DNA of 64,000 nt from Polyodon spathula (GCF_017654505.1 NC_054538.1:50541489-50605488), one strand, 5' to 3'; counted from the stretch's first letter, positions 22,980 through 35,269 are shown. Notes: generated by a model not told the origin, from the letters alone. A program made the numbers and translations.

Positions 22980-23486
22980 CTTAAATATTGTTAAAATGGG
23001 ACACATTTATACTACAGAACCAGAAAAAAAGAGAAACTTGAAACCACTCCCTATTTGCTATGACCAGGTAAGATTATCGACTTCCAAAATCTTTTGCTAC
23101 TGGTCAAATGTTTAGTCTTTGAGTGCCTGCATTACTTAAAAAGATGCCAGATTCATTCAATGAGCAGATATAAAAATATAACCTTGAAAGTGGGTATTGA
23201 AATTGGCATTGTTGAGCTGGAAAGAGTCAGCTGGAACACATTCAGACATACTATGGGTCAATTATTTATGTAATCTACATAACGGGGTAAACAACCTTGA
23301 ACCCCTTTACTAAATATCTCCATATCCCCATTTCATCGTTTGACCTCGTCAAAAAACTTTTTTGATTTAAATGAACATTTTGTTGATATCATATTTATTA
23401 GTCTCTTCATTGAGTTTTGTGTGTTAGATTCACCACAATTATGATATATTATCTGTCAAGGGTGTGCAAATTTTTGTCCAGCACTG
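22980..23486 (-). mobile_element. Tc1-like transposon end, non-coding
   Basis: The right edge gtgtgcaaatttttgtccag followed by cactg is a familiar terminal repeat of fish Tc1-like elements (CAGTGCTGGACAAAAATTTG on the other strand). About 500 bases leftward have the low-complexity texture of such an element's untranslated end. No transposase or second TIR is visible. Confidence 0.55.
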
Positions 23487-23599
23487 CAAATCTATAGAAA
23501 AACATACAAGTATGATTGCACTGAAAGTAGTTTAGGCAAAGTAGCTTACTCTATAGTTTGATCAAAGACTGCTTACATAATGCACTAATTTTGGGTTGA

Positions 23600-23985
23600 A
23601 GTGTGTGTAGCTGCAAAAGCAAGTGAATAATTAATTAGTAATTGAATCCCAGCACAGCAGTATATATAGATGCACGTTTTACTCACTCGCGGTTGGGTGT
23701 TTGGTGAGTGGAGAACAGGATAGGAGACGGAGGTAGTAATTGTAATTATAATAAGAATAGTAAAATATCTGCTCACCGTATTTTTGTTTAGTATTAGTCC
23801 GTTTTGTTTGTCTCTTTGTTTTGGTGACGTGCTGTGTTTGTGTTTGTTTGTACAACCTTTTTATTTTCTGTTCTGTTTATTAAATGCTGAGTGAAACATT
23901 CGCTCATCTCCACCAAACCACACCTCTCTGTCGTTCATTCCTTTTCCCGGTTCTGACGCAGCCCACTTCGGCTGTCTTTGTGACA
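23600..23985 (+). mobile_element. LTR-like block
   Basis: The stretch has promoter-like tatatataga (about 23661), a polyadenylation-like tattaaatgc (about 23878), TGTTTG-rich sequence and a terminal ggctgtctttgtgaca. This is the general plan of gypsy LTRs in this window (compare the solo LTR at 35478-36133, which ends ctttgtcaca). No target duplication or left boundary was found, so it may be truncated. Confidence 0.5.
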
Positions 23986-24165
23986 GAGCTTGAGATAGGC
24001 AGTGTCTCCCTTGCTCAGCAACACAATCAATCTGAGTGATCTGCACATCAATGAGAGCTTGAGATCGGCAGTGTCTCTCTCGTCCAGCAAGACAATCAAT
24101 CTGAGTGATCCTCACATCAATGAGAACTTGAGATAGGTAGTGTCTCCCTCGCTCAGCACCACCTC
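23986..24165. repeat. 69-bp tandem repeat, about 2.6 units
   Basis: Units begin at gcttgagataggcagtgtct (23988), gcttgagatcggcagtgtct (24057) and acttgagataggtagtgtct (24126), exactly 69 bases apart. Confidence 0.92.
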
Positions 24166-26797
24166 CATTAGTATGTCCTCTAATAAAAACTGAAGCAGAT
24201 GTGCAAAAACATGCAACATAAAGATAAACAATTATTTTTGTCAATAGTTATACACCATGTTGTGAAGGATTTAAAATTGCATTTGTTTTACCTCAAACAA
24301 ATGTGACCCGCTGGTAGGAAAAACATTTTCCTCTGAGCACCGATCCTGAAAACTTCAATTAAAAAAGTATATTAACACTCTGTTACCTACAGTGCTTCTT
24401 TGTAAGCTTTTCTCCCAAACAAAAATGTTTAAAATATCAAGAAATTAATGCATACTATATCAAACATAAAATCAATATATATAAAAAATAAGTAACAAAC
24501 CATAGTTTCATCCTGGAGAGAGTGTTCATTTGTGGAACCTCCTCTTTGACCCTATAATTTCTAACTAAACACATATATGGTAACCAGCGTACTAAAAACC
24601 ACTACAGAATTAGATGGTTGCTCCAACTTCAAACTATGGGTGCAAGGTGCAATATACACTGATTAGCCCCCCAAAATGAATTTATATCCTTTTATGCAAA
24701 TTATTTAATCACATATTCACACATTACCAGGCTCATAATTATTTATAATTACACCATTTACTATTTTGTATTTGGTACAAAGACTTCATATAGTGTTGTA
24801 GTGAAAAAATTAAGCTGACAAATGTTTTTTGATTAAAAAACACTTTATATACAAGAAAGTTATATCTCCTATACAATCATATAAGCACATGATTTAAACT
24901 GACTTCGGACAAGGCCTCAGTACAGTTCAGTGCATACGTTTGTATCAGAAAGCACGGATATCCATGGGGTAAATTTGAAAGAGATAAAAAGACTGACAAA
25001 ACGTTTGTAACCTTTCTAAGCAATTGCTGACTCCCCTTCAACCAGACTGGTTTTTGTCCAATAATCGAGGTAGTCGTTCTCTTATTCTTTATGGTCCACC
25101 ATGTGACACATTCAGCAGGGCGCATCCATCTTGTCCTTTAGAATCCCCCCGCCCCCACCTCAGGGTCTGCCATGTGTAATGAGAGAATTCTAAACTTGGA
25201 CAATAATATATTAAAACAACTATAAAAGCACATTCACACACAATTTAAACAGAATTATTAAAAACAACATAATGTAAAACTTATAATTAATACCGCATCC
25301 AGAAAGCAATCACTACGATCCGCTCTTTTTATACTGAATCGTACAGCTACAATAAAGTCCAACCAAATTATTATGTATCTTATTAGTTATCTCTGAGCTT
25401 AATAAAGCTGTTGAGGAAAAATTATGCTTTGTAATGACTCAGAAACTGTTGTATCCAAGAATAAATGAGGTCGCTATGGTACTCTTAATAACATATTGCT
25501 TGCAGGATTTTGTTCCCCTGTTGCAGTCTCTCACCATTGTTCAGTCTTGAAAATCAGGATCAGGATTCTCATTTGCTATGCAATCTGAGCTCCACTAATC
25601 CTTTCCTTAAAAGTGGGCTACTGCTCCATCGGGTTGTGCTTCACTACATGCTTTTTGCAATCAGATTTCTGCCAATCCTTTATTGGCAGTGAGCCTCTCT
25701 GGATCTCTCACTCGTTCTTGGCTTGGGGGAGGGGGGGATTCCTTCCCCCACCTCCTCATGTTGGGGTGTGATGATTTCCAACTACAGTATGTTGAATCAA
25801 GATTTTCAAAATGTACAATATTTGTATTTTGTCTGCCAATCATAGCTTAGGTGACACTCTTTAATGTCGTGCGCACAGCACTGTTTGATCACTACGGCAT
25901 TGAATTAAGTCCATCAAATGATATCGACAGTTATTAATTAACTGCAAGCATTTCAGATGCTTGCAATGTCATTTAAACAAACTTCTTAGCTTAAACTTGG
26001 GGTCTGTTATATGCAATTACCTTTACCAATATCAAATCGTGTTTCTGCATCTTAATCAAATATTTCATATACCAAGTGAGTCGTTATGTTTGTATTAGTT
26101 GGGGTAACTGCAGGGCATTGGCATACCACATGTGTATTAGTTTCATAACAGCATGCTTTGTGCACCATGCCACTATCCTTTCTTTGTAACAACTGTCTGA
26201 TATTGGTATGAGGCTTGCAAAGCTGATCAAACATAAGACCAAAAGAACAAAACATAACATGTGTTAACACCATATTTACATTATTCAAAACAGTTTTACA
26301 CTCTGGATCAATAATGATGTCTTCCTTCAGTAGGGGGTGCATTTTTGGGCACTCCCTTGGTTGGCTATTTTTGCAGGAGGTCAGTGTTCTATTTCAAACT
26401 GATTTCCAAATACAATTTTGAATCCATGTTACAATTTACCATTCTTTTGGTGGCTGGCATTATCCCTCCCCATATGTTCCTTCATACTGTTCTGACCATA
26501 CTGTAATGTTTAGAGCATCATTATTGGACCATAGCCCCACCTCTAACTACAAACATTTTCGGGTATACTGTTTAGTGTCACTGTTTACAATTTGGAGGCA
26601 CAGTCTCTATGATCAAAGTTCATGCTTGATTTGTTTAGTATAAGGTGCTCTTGTTCTCCTTTTCTCCACTGAAGGATGTACTCAGGTTTTCATATGGGTC
26701 TCCACGACTCCAGCTGCAGGACATAAGTTCAAAGCCTTTTGGCAGTGCCTGTGATCCCAGTGCACGTTTGAACTGCAATTGTACATATTGTCCTTGT
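24166..26797. other. unclassified intergenic DNA
   Basis: No exon, RNA gene or named repeat recognised in 2.6 kb. Small C-rich (25146-25160) and G-rich (25723-25740) runs are present. The longest ORFs (under 100 codons) have no recognisable family. Confidence 0.5.
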
Positions 26798-27297
26798 TTA
26801 ACTCTTTGCGGTCCTATGTCGGACTAGGTCCGACATTACAATTTTCCCTTTCCAGTCAAAAAGATGTAAAGATGTGAGACCGAAAAAAAAGGACGTATCT
26901 CATAGCCCCATGCATTACAGAGATAACACGGACATAACAAAGGAGATAGCTCCTTCTGCATCCAGCGCTTAAAGAATATCACAGACATTTGCAGAGCTTT
27001 TTGAGATGTTATAGTAATAAAATAATGACTTGGATCACATTATTGAAGAGTTTGATGATAAAACGAGTGATCAGGAGAGGATTTATCAGTATGCACGTCT
27101 ATAAAGAGATATGTGAAAAATACAGTGAACAAGGGGTGGGGCTTGGCTGGATATACTGTCCTTTTGTGATTCAATGCCTTTTTTACACTGAAAAAAATAT
27201 TTTAAACAGCGCGTGTAAAATAAACAGCTTGTGTGAAAAAAAAAATTGGATCTGACGTGCCTGACAGGCGCTGAATAAATGGACTGCAAAGGGTTAA
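26798..27297. mobile_element. piggyBac-like MITE with TTAA ends
   Basis: TTAA at 26798-26801 and 27294-27297 flank a 492-bp element. Its ends are CTCTTTGCGGTCC and GGACTGCAAAGGG, 13-bp inverted repeats with two mismatches. TTAA target sites with CCCTTTG-type ends are diagnostic of piggyBac. An inner short palindrome (gtcggactaggtccgac, 26818-26834) lies near the left end. There is no transposase, so it is non-autonomous. Confidence 0.85.
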
Positions 27298-27982
27298 TGC
27301 ACTGTGTCTTCTTTGCCATGGTCGCAGGAGGGTCCTATCTGGTTTCCGTTATTCTGTGGAGAGAGAGAAATTGAGTGTAGTGTTCACTGTTATGCAGTTT
27401 TTATAACTTTTACTTGTGAAATGTGATACCATTTTATTTATTTATTTATTTTATAATAACTCCCAAACACACATTGACCTTGTCAGTTACCATGTATGGA
27501 CCGTGCCATTTTGGGGTGAGGGGTCTCTTTGGTATAAATACCCTGGTCATTATGCTATCTCCTACGTTAATTTCAGATTCTTTAATTGTTGCATATTTGC
27601 GGTCATTTTCAGCTTGTATTATTAAAACCAGCTTCGAATTTGAGCTGTGCTAATCTGTTCTGAACCTGTATCAATTCTACCCATGGAAAAAAAAACAGTG
27701 AATAAAAATAAAACTTTTGCCTTTTTCTGCACAAAATGTCCCAAACTCACAGACTTTCCAAGAGATCTGGAGAAAGTATACTGTAGGGCCATATTTATAA
27801 AGAATTTACCTTTTTTTCCTTATTGGAAAACAACACAAAAGTTGTAGTGTCAGATAAGTCTTTCATGTGCTAATTTAACAGTCCCTATAGGCAACTCAAA
27901 TGCTTTTTTTTTTATTTTGGATGAAAAGGCTTTATGAATATGGACCATACTGAAACAAAAACTCATATTAATGTGTAATTTT
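27298..27982. other. unclassified AT-rich DNA
   Basis: Contains a (TTTA)n run at 27433-27453. Nothing else recognised. Confidence 0.5.
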
Positions 27983-27985
27983 CTA

Positions 27986-28207
27986 TAGGCCGAGTGGCGC
28001 ATCCAGTAAAGGCACTACGCGTAGAGTGCTGGGTGTGCCCTATAGCCTGGAGATTGCAGGTTCGAATCCATGTCACTGCCGCCGTTTCCCGAGTTGGCAG
28101 AGGGGTGTGTGAGCGGTGAGCCGAGGATACAGATAATAATTGGGGAGAAAACCGGGATAAAAAATTGGCGACGACTAAATTTATAAAAATAAAATAAAAT
28201 AAATAAA
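27986..28207 (+). mobile_element. tRNA-derived SINE, short copy
   Basis: Begins ggccgagtggcgcatccagt, with an A-box-like TGGCGCATCCAG. A B-box ggttcgaatcc lies at 28059-28069, as in RNA polymerase III promoters of tRNA genes. The body ends in aataataattgg...ggcgacgactaaattta and an (AAAAT)n tail. It shares head, gcggtgagccgag and tail with the longer SINE at 53.07-53.57 kb but lacks about 200 internal bases. Confidence 0.85.
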
Positions 28208-28304
28208 TCGATATTAAAAGGACAAGAAGAATAGAACTTATACATATGAATAAGTAGATGGGTTCATATCTTCATTGAGACATGTGTTTGGTTCACTGCT
28301 ACTG

Positions 28305-28495
28305 AAGTTAATGCTGAGGCTGGTGACACTGATACTACAACTGGAACTGGTAAGGCTGGTGCTGACACTGCTGGGAATACTGCTGGTACTGGTAAGACTG
28401 GTGCTGCTACTGCTGGAACTGGTTGCTGGTGCTGCTACTGCTGGGACTGCTGGCTGATACTGGACTGATCAGACTGCTGGGACTGGTGCTGCTTA
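28305..28495. repeat. degenerate (GCTGGTACT)n minisatellite
   Basis: Imperfect 6-9 base units built on ctgctgggactg / actggtaagactggt run across 190 bases. Confidence 0.85.
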
Positions 28496-28902
28496 AAAAC
28501 ACTGATTAGAAGGCTTTACTTTAAATAGAGTTTGCCAATTCCCCTGGGCCTGCTATGGAAACGCTATAACACTTCCTCCTGGGACATATCTCTGTGGGCA
28601 TATAGCAGAGCAAGGCCATTTAGTCTATTTTCACCCATACTGCTGCAAGAGCAATCAAACATATCGAAAGGATGCACTCAGTTAAACTTTTTCTCGTCAT
28701 GAACACGGTCCCTAGCAATCCGCTTGCTGCGGAAAACACTTTTCTCTTAACAATACAATTATCATATATAATCATCAACACAGGCAATTTTGTTTTAAAT
28801 TTCCGTAAATGCAACCGCACAACTCCACGGCATTGTATTAAAATAGGTGGTAACAACTCTTCAATTAACAAAGGAAACAGCGTCTGTCTTGATTTATTTT
28901 CA
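28496..28902. other. unclassified DNA
   Basis: No exon or repeat family recognised. The right part runs into the first unit of the local duplication. Confidence 0.4.
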
Positions 28903-29085
28903 GCGGCTCTGAAGTGGCTATGCAGCTATTATGTGCGTGCGTACCAAATTGCCCGGATGTCTGCGCAAACATAATGTTACGAAGAAATGGCAAATTAAAA
29001 AATAATAATATAAAAACATATCAATTATATGCCAGTTTTAAAAATGTGTCCACAACTCCACATAATTTTATCAGCATAGTTGATA

Positions 29086-29129
<44 letters not shown>

Positions 29130-29303
29130 CTCTGAAGTGGGCATATGCAGCTATTGTTGTGCGTGCGTACCAATTGCCCGGATGTCTGCGCAAACACATA
29201 ATGTTACGAAGAAATGGCAAACGGGCTTAAAAATAATTGTATAAGCTAAAAATATTGTATAGTAATTAATATGCAGTCACTTGTGTTTTAAAAATAGTGA
29301 ACA

Positions 29304-29366
<63 letters not shown>
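28903..29366. repeat. local direct duplication with TA arrays
   Basis: 28907-28997 and 29130-29225 are direct repeats (e.g. gcccggatgtctgcgcaaac), about 225 bases apart. Each is followed by a diverged segment with tttaaaaatgtg/tttaaaaatagtg and then by a TA tract (29093-29125 and 29309-29366). The unit including its TA tract was duplicated in tandem. Confidence 0.88.
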
Positions 29367-29369
<3 letters not shown>

Positions 29370-29514
29370 TATGTACTTTTTTTTTTAAATGTACCTAGCT
29401 GATTTTTTACCGTCTCATCAATGTAAGCTATGCCTCTGTTAAGTGTTTTCCTCTTGCGCCCCGTTTTCAAACCTAGTAACTGTCATCGTATACCTATAGC
29501 AAAAGCCTACCTAC

Positions 29515-29582
29515 ATCTTGTAAAGCGCTTTGTGATGGTTGTCCACTATGAAAGGCGTTATAGAAAATAAAGATTGATTGAT
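29515..29582 (+). mobile_element. LINE 3'-end remnant
   Basis: cttgtaaagcgctttgtgat, then an aggcgttatagaaaataaag and attgattg end. This is the common 3' tail of CR1/L2-type LINEs and their SINEs in vertebrates, as I remember it. No upstream RT. Confidence 0.6.
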
Positions 29583-29878
29583 CTTAATCCGCTAATTTCA
29601 ATGTAACAGGATGAAATGAATGACAGTGAAACTACAGTAGCCTATTGCTAGGGACCAATGAGTTGATTGACAGCGACATCTAGCCATTCAGAGAGGAACA
29701 GAGATGGGACAGACAGCAAGTATAAAAACTACACAAACTGGAGATGATTATTTTTGGTAAGAAAATAATAAATAACGCATGGTTTTACACACATTTATCC
29801 TATATAAATGTATTTTAGTCAAACTCATGTTTTTGGGGGAATTTAATGTTTAATGAGCTTTACCGATTACAACCGAAA

Positions 29879-30179
29879 AGTAAGGTTCGAAAGAAAAACA
29901 GGCCCGGGGGGGGGGCCACTTCACAAGAACAGTTTATTCAAACAAAATAATAGAACGGATCAATGTGCAGCTAACTTTCACTTCAAATAAATTATCCACT
30001 AACCAACCTAAGTAATGAAAAATGAATCTCACACTTCTCCCTCTCTTTGAGAAATGTCCTCATTTTGTAAATTAACAAAAAAATGAAGTAAACCTACATA
30101 AGGCATTATTTAAATGTTACGAGTGTGCCATTGTATTTTTTTTAAATTAAGTATCAATATAACCTGTACATGTAAACTA

Positions 30180-30234
<55 letters not shown>

Positions 30235-30240
30235 CATGAA
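29879..30240 (-). repeat. 3' LTR of gypsy element B (approximate)
   Basis: Shares blocks with 36480-36905, including a polyadenylation signal aataaac on the minus strand (about 29930). It lacks the TC array and about 120 other bases seen in the 5' LTR. The inner boundary is uncertain; a 53-base poly-T (30182-30234) sits near it. Confidence 0.7.
30182..30234. repeat. poly-T tract
   Basis: An uninterrupted T run of about 53 bases, near the presumed inner edge of the 3' LTR. It would be a poly-A on the element's coding strand. Confidence 0.9.
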
Positions 30241-30451
30241 AATTAGTCAATGTCCATGTCTGTGAGGCTTCCAAATGATTCTCCCAGAACGAGTTCTGGA
30301 CAGTTCGAGGAATATGTCCTGACCAATTTCTGGGGCAGGTACAGCAGGTTATTGAATGTCTGTACTTAGCATATGACTCAGAAGGACATGTCCAGATGAT
30401 CTTGTAAAAGAAGGAACAGATTGTAGAGCAGGATTTCGAGAAGTATTTCCC

Positions 30452-31500
30452 TCAGATGGTTTTTGACACGATATCAAAGGTAAAGATCCAGATAATGCAG
30501 TGTATCCAGGAATACTGTTTGTAGATCGGACGTCTGGACACGGAAATGGATCTACATGGTTCTGTGGAGGTGGTAACAGAATTGGAGGGAACATTCTCTG
30601 GCCAGGTGGATCGATAAGGTTTTAATCGATCGTAGTGAATGATTTTAGGGTGTGCTCCTGGATGTCTCAGGTCAAGCAACTCGTAGACAATTCCAGGTTC
30701 TCTAGAAGATAAGACTTTATATGGTGCAGTCCATCTTGGTTCTAATTTCTTCCGAACTGTGGTAGGATCATTGACCCAAACCAATTCTCCATTGTGGTAT
30801 GGCAAAAACTTGGTATGCCTATTTAAGTAGTGTTGATGTCGCACACAGTGATTGTCATTGCAGTCAATTGTACTCTGGAAAGCAGCTTCAAGGTAATTAA
30901 CCAGTTGAGAATCATAAGCATGGGGAGTGTCATCAGGTGGTGAAGAAGCTGAAGGGGCTGCAAGATAGATGTCAGCAGGCAACCGAGGTTCACGACCATG
31001 AGTAAAAAAGAAGGGAGAATAATCAATGCTGGAATGAGGTGTAGCATTAAAAGCAAGGGCTACTGTTGTTAAATATTCATCCCATTCTCCGTCATTGGTG
31101 TACATTAATTTTGCCAGTTGATCCTTTAAAGTTCTGTTGAACCTTTCTACCAGGCCATTACCACGAGGGTGGTATGACGTTGTTCTCTTCTTTATCTTGA
31201 GCAACTTACACAGGTCTTGAATAAGGTTTGATTCAAACAGTCTCCCTTGATCTGAGAATAGTTCCTCTGGAATTCCATGCTCTTGAATGTACTGCTCACA
31301 CATAAGTTGTGTTATTGCTGTGGCTTTCTGGTCATCCATGGTGTAAAGGTTGACGTACTTGGTGAAGTTATCTTGCACCACAAGGATGTATTGGGAACCA
31401 CTTGCAGTCACTGGCAACTCTAATCTTCACAAGACTGGCATTCCTCACAATAGCGCTCTATATCAGATCTTATGTCAGGCCAAAAGCATAAAGACTGAAC
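30452..31500 (-). pseudogene. gypsy integrase (element B)
   Basis: A 321-codon open frame (31417-30452) carries the integrase core: Asp16 in VVQDNFTKY, Asp56 in LFSDQGRLFES and Glu91 in GNGLVERFNRTLK, the DDE triad. It is followed by the C-terminal GELVWVNDPTTVRKKLEPRW / HYDRLKPY region typical of gypsy integrases. Just upstream, in another frame, is DIRSDIERYCEECQSCED, the end of the HHCC zinc domain, so a frameshift near 31420 separates the two. It is the best preserved coding segment of the element. It could have been active until recently, or the frame survived by chance. Confidence 0.9.
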
Positions 31501-31979
31501 TCATTTAAGAGTCTGTTCAGCTCCAAAATCTCCAGAAAAAGTACCTCCATGCAAATGGTCTAAGGTTTGGGGGACCAACGTTTTGGAATCAGAACTTGAT
31601 AAGTGTCAGGTTTACCAGGTGCAAGCTTAATTTTCCTGCATAACAAGTCCTGCTGAAGCACAAGATGTGGGAATTCCCACCAGAGGCATCAAAGCTCGAC
31701 TCCTTTAATGTTTCTGAGAAATGCAGTGATAGACTTGTTGCAGAATAAGGATCGATTTTTTATGGTGTCTGAGGTCCAAACCATTGGTCACTAGAGTGTT
31801 CTGCAATGAAAATACATCTGATGTGTCCTGCGTGGTAAGGCAGGCATTGTCTGATGAGCAGACATTTGCGGAAGGCAGAGTCAGGTTGTTGTCCGTTTTA
31901 GACAGCTTACCATTTGAACTTCTTTTACAATCAGTTTGGGAGCTTGAAATCTTACAACCAAAAGTAGCAGCATTCTGGC

Positions 31980-33400
31980 TTTCAAATTTGTCTCAACAGC
32001 AGCCAGAACTGGGATCCTAGACATGGCATCTGCATTAGTTTGTGATTTTGCCTCATGATGTACAACAGTCCATTCATATGGATCGAACTGATGTGCCCAT
32101 TGACCGTGACAGCCTGTTGGTCATTGGCAACATTTAGTTTGTGAAGTCCTACTAATGGCTTGTGATCTGTGACAATTGTAGATGGATGATTACACAAATA
32201 GTGTCTGAAATGTCTGATGGCCCAAAAAATTGCCCATAGTTCTTTGTCATAGGTTGATCACTTCTTTTCAATAGGCGTCAAGACATGCCAAGCAAAGGCA
32301 ATAACTCGCTCTTTGACGTTTTGTATCTGAGATAAAACTGCACCAACTGCTACATTAGAAGCATTGGTGTACAGTATGAATGGCTGACTAAAGTTAGGAA
32401 ATGCCATCACTGGGGGTTCAGTAAGTGCCCTTTTCAATGACTGAAAGGCTTCTGAGCAGTCAGTAGTCCATTTAAACTGGAAGTCTTTTTGAGTAAGTAG
32501 GTGTAGTGGTTTGGCTTTGTGAGCAAAGTTGTGCACAAATCTCAGGTAATAAAAGCAAAGGCCCAGAAATGCTCTGACATCTGTAGGTGTTCTAGGTACT
32601 GGCCAATCATGTACACGCTGAATGTTTTCTGGATCTAGAGAAAGTCCATCTCTGCACACAATGTGTCCCATATATTTAACAGCTGTTTTACAAAACTGGC
32701 ATTTTTGGGGGTTAAGTTTAAGACCAGCTTGTCTGAAATGAGTGAGAATGACCTTAATGTTAGTCATGTGGTCATTAAAGTCCTTTCCCATGCATACCAT
32801 ATCGTCAAGGTAAACGATGCATGTTGTCCAATGAAGACCCCTGAGGACAAGCTCCATCAAATGTTGATTGGAGGTTAGTGGAGAGTTTTTAAGTCCCATC
32901 AGCATGACTTTGAATTGATAAAGGGCATCTCCTGTAGAAAAGGCCGTCTTTTCCCTGTTGGCTGCATGTAGCTCCACCTGCCAGTAGCCACTGGACAGGT
33001 CCATAGTAGAGAAGAAATTTGAGTCAGAGTGTGCATCGAGGATGTCATCAACTCTTGGAAGAGGATGCGAGTCAGTGATGGTAACCAAATTTAACTTTCA
33101 ATAGTCAACACAAAATCTGTAGGTGTTGTCCTTTTTCTTCACCATTACCACTGGACTTGTCCAAGTGCTCTGACTGTCTTCCACTATGTCTTGCTTTTTC
33201 AATTCTTCTACCTGATGGTGGATTTTTGATTTCATAGCAGGAGAGGTTCTATAAGTTCACTGACAAATTGAAGTTTCATCACTAGTCCGAATCTTGTGGG
33301 TGACCAACTTTGTGCGTCCATAGTCTCTTGAGTGTTGACTGAAGACATCACTGAATGAATCCAAGAGTTCTTGAAGTTTTAACTGTTGGTCAGATGTCAG
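31980..33400 (-). pseudogene. gypsy reverse transcriptase and RNase H (element B)
   Basis: The open frame 33088-32258 (276 codons) reads RT palm motifs: FFSTMDLSSGYWQVEL, the catalytic CIVYLDDMVC, then GHIVCRDGLSLDPENIQRV and RAFLGLCFYYLRFVHNFA. It ends in RNase H, FILYTNASNVAVGAVLSQ, where the usual first catalytic Asp of TDAS is Asn. RNase H continues in other frames to about 31980 (STIVTDHKPLVGLHKL at about 32190-32143 has the VTDHKPL motif). The RT start (fingers) lies in 33089-33400 with frame changes. It is inactive. Confidence 0.9.
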
Positions 33401-33925
33401 CTCAGAACTGGAAATGTGAGAAAGAAGGCATGTTTTCTGTGGTGGAAGAGTTAATACTCACATGATAAATAGAATGTTCAATAAGAATGTAGTCTTCATG
33501 ACTGGTTCCTGTTACAGAGTAAAAACTACCTATTTGAGTTCCACTGTACAACATTACTGCTTGTAAAGATGGATTCATAACTTTAATCTTGACTGAGCCC
33601 ATGTCAGCTCTAGTTACAGTCCAAGCAAAATCCATGTTTGAGTGGTCAGGATAGTAAGGTTCAAACACTCCAGTATATAGCAGAATGCCTTTACACAGTG
33701 TCTACAATTCTGCAGCAATCACCATCTCTGATAAAGTAGGAACTGTGCCTGTGGAGGAAACTGCAGCATTGCAAATTTGGAAGCATGTTGGCAAAGTTGT
33801 ACAAAATAAACTGCTTCAGTTTGAAGTTTGAGAGCAATGTCACAGGTGTCAATCACAGCACCATGTTGTACTAGAAAGTCCCAACCTATTATAACAGGTT
33901 TAGACCCGTTGCAAATTACTTGAAA
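33401..33925 (-). pseudogene. gypsy protease-to-RT spacer (element B)
   Basis: The minus strand 33668-33402 reads VTRADMGSVKIKVMNPSL, followed by YSGTQIGSF. This resembles the spacer between protease and RT in gypsy Pol. No catalytic residues. Frames are broken on both sides. Confidence 0.55.
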
Positions 33926-34147
33926 TTAATGGGAAATACTGTGCTGTCCAATACTTATATTAACATTGAGTATGCCAACAGAATCCAAGCTATCTCCTGA
34001 AATTGATATAAGAGGAATAAAGTGCTTAGCAATTGGTTTCCTTCTTAGTGCTGGAGTAGACATTCTGAAATCTTCACTCAGCAGGGAAACATCAGTTCCA
34101 CTGTCTGCAAATGCATGCACTAAGGTATCCTCAATAATAGCTGGCAC
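33926..34147 (-). pseudogene. gypsy aspartic protease (element B)
   Basis: Reads ALVHAFADSGTDVSLLSEDF-like sequence (seen: HAFADSGTDVSLLSEDF), with a DSG-type retropepsin active site. ISISGDSLDSVGILNVNI follows, as in gypsy proteases. A stop ends the frame at the 33926 side. Confidence 0.8.
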
Positions 34148-34189
34148 AAACTGGGTGGTGACATCGACAGTCTTGGGTTAGTCAGGTCA

Positions 34190-35269
34190 GGTTGGCTAGT
34201 CAGGTGAATAAAAGCGAACATGTCCAGGGCTTGGAGATCTATAAGCAGCATGTATTGATGTAGCTCTGTCAGGTGAGTGTCCACAGTGTCTGTGATGCTC
34301 CGGAGAGGTAGGAAAACCTTCATTGTATATTTTGTGTGCTGTATTTCTATCTCCATAGTCCTCGTTTGGTCTGGAAAGTTGATCTTGGTGGGTCTTCTGT
34401 CTATGTGGATCAGACTTGTGGTAACAAGGTGGACTGGGATCCCGGAAATCACCACTGTGAGCTCTGCAGAAAAAACTGGGACCGTAATCATCATACCATT
34501 AGTGTTCATGGTAACTGTCTCTACGGTCAGTCAAGTGTTTTTTGCATTTTAGCCATATCTCCAGAATGAGCTGTGTGAATAGCAGGATCAGCAGTAGCTA
34601 AAGGCACAGGACCAGTAGTCGTGGTTGCATGGGTTGGTAAATATGCATTGAGCAATGGCATAGGCGTTGACATAGCAGAGGCTTGCAGTGGAGAGTAAGC
34701 TGAAGTAGAAGTTGGAATTATAATGTGACTGGCTTGATGTGCTTGTTCAACCTGCACTGCAATTGTTTATGCTTGTTCTATAGTCTGAGCACCTTGTTCG
34801 TGATAGCAAAGCTGCAGGTAAGGTTCAAGTCCCACAATGAACTGCCGGGATTTCTCACCATTTTTAGCATTTTCACCGTAATCTGAAAAAACTTCTACCA
34901 GGCAAATGATCTCAGCAGCAAAAACTTCTAATGCTTCTCCTGGAAGTCGTGGACGAGCATGAATATACTATAACTGAAAGTTAGCGATATATGCTCTCTG
35001 TTCAAAAACTGCTTTCAGTCCGTCTTTTACTTTGTCATAATTGTTTTTACTGTTGCTGGCAGGCTATCCCAATAAATAAAAGCAACACCACCTAAGCGTG
35101 TGGGCAAAAATCTAGCTAGACTTTCAACATCAGAGTTTGGAAAAGCCTCAACAGCAACTTCAAATCTTCTGCACCAGCACAAGAAATCTTCCTTCCCATC
35201 ACCCATAAACACAGCTGGAAAATCCACTTTAAAGTGATGCACAGCAGAAGAAGATTCTGATGCCTCCAT
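34190..35269 (-). pseudogene. gypsy Gag (element B)
   Basis: An ATG at 35269-35267 starts MEASESSSAVHHFKVDFPAV, then WCRRFEVAVEAFPNSD and ARFLPTRLGGVAFIYWDSLP, a typical gypsy Gag N-terminal capsid. The frame shifts near 35030, continues as RPRLPGEALEVFAAEI and SRQFIVGLEPYLQLCYHEQ, and ends in a Thr/Ala/Pro-rich tail (34750-34560). A zinc knuckle is plausible at 34500-34430 (CRKNWDRNHHTISVHG-like on the other strand is a shadow) but was not confirmed. Upstream Mets exist, but this start is in frame with the conserved part. Confidence 0.75.

Noticed and set aside
23986..24165. CRISPR-like array
   Set aside because: The 69-bp units are contiguous tandem repeats without spacers, in a vertebrate genome.
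27986..28069. A functional tRNA gene
   Set aside because: A- and B-boxes are present, but the body continues into a SINE with an A-rich tail and no proper cloverleaf was found.
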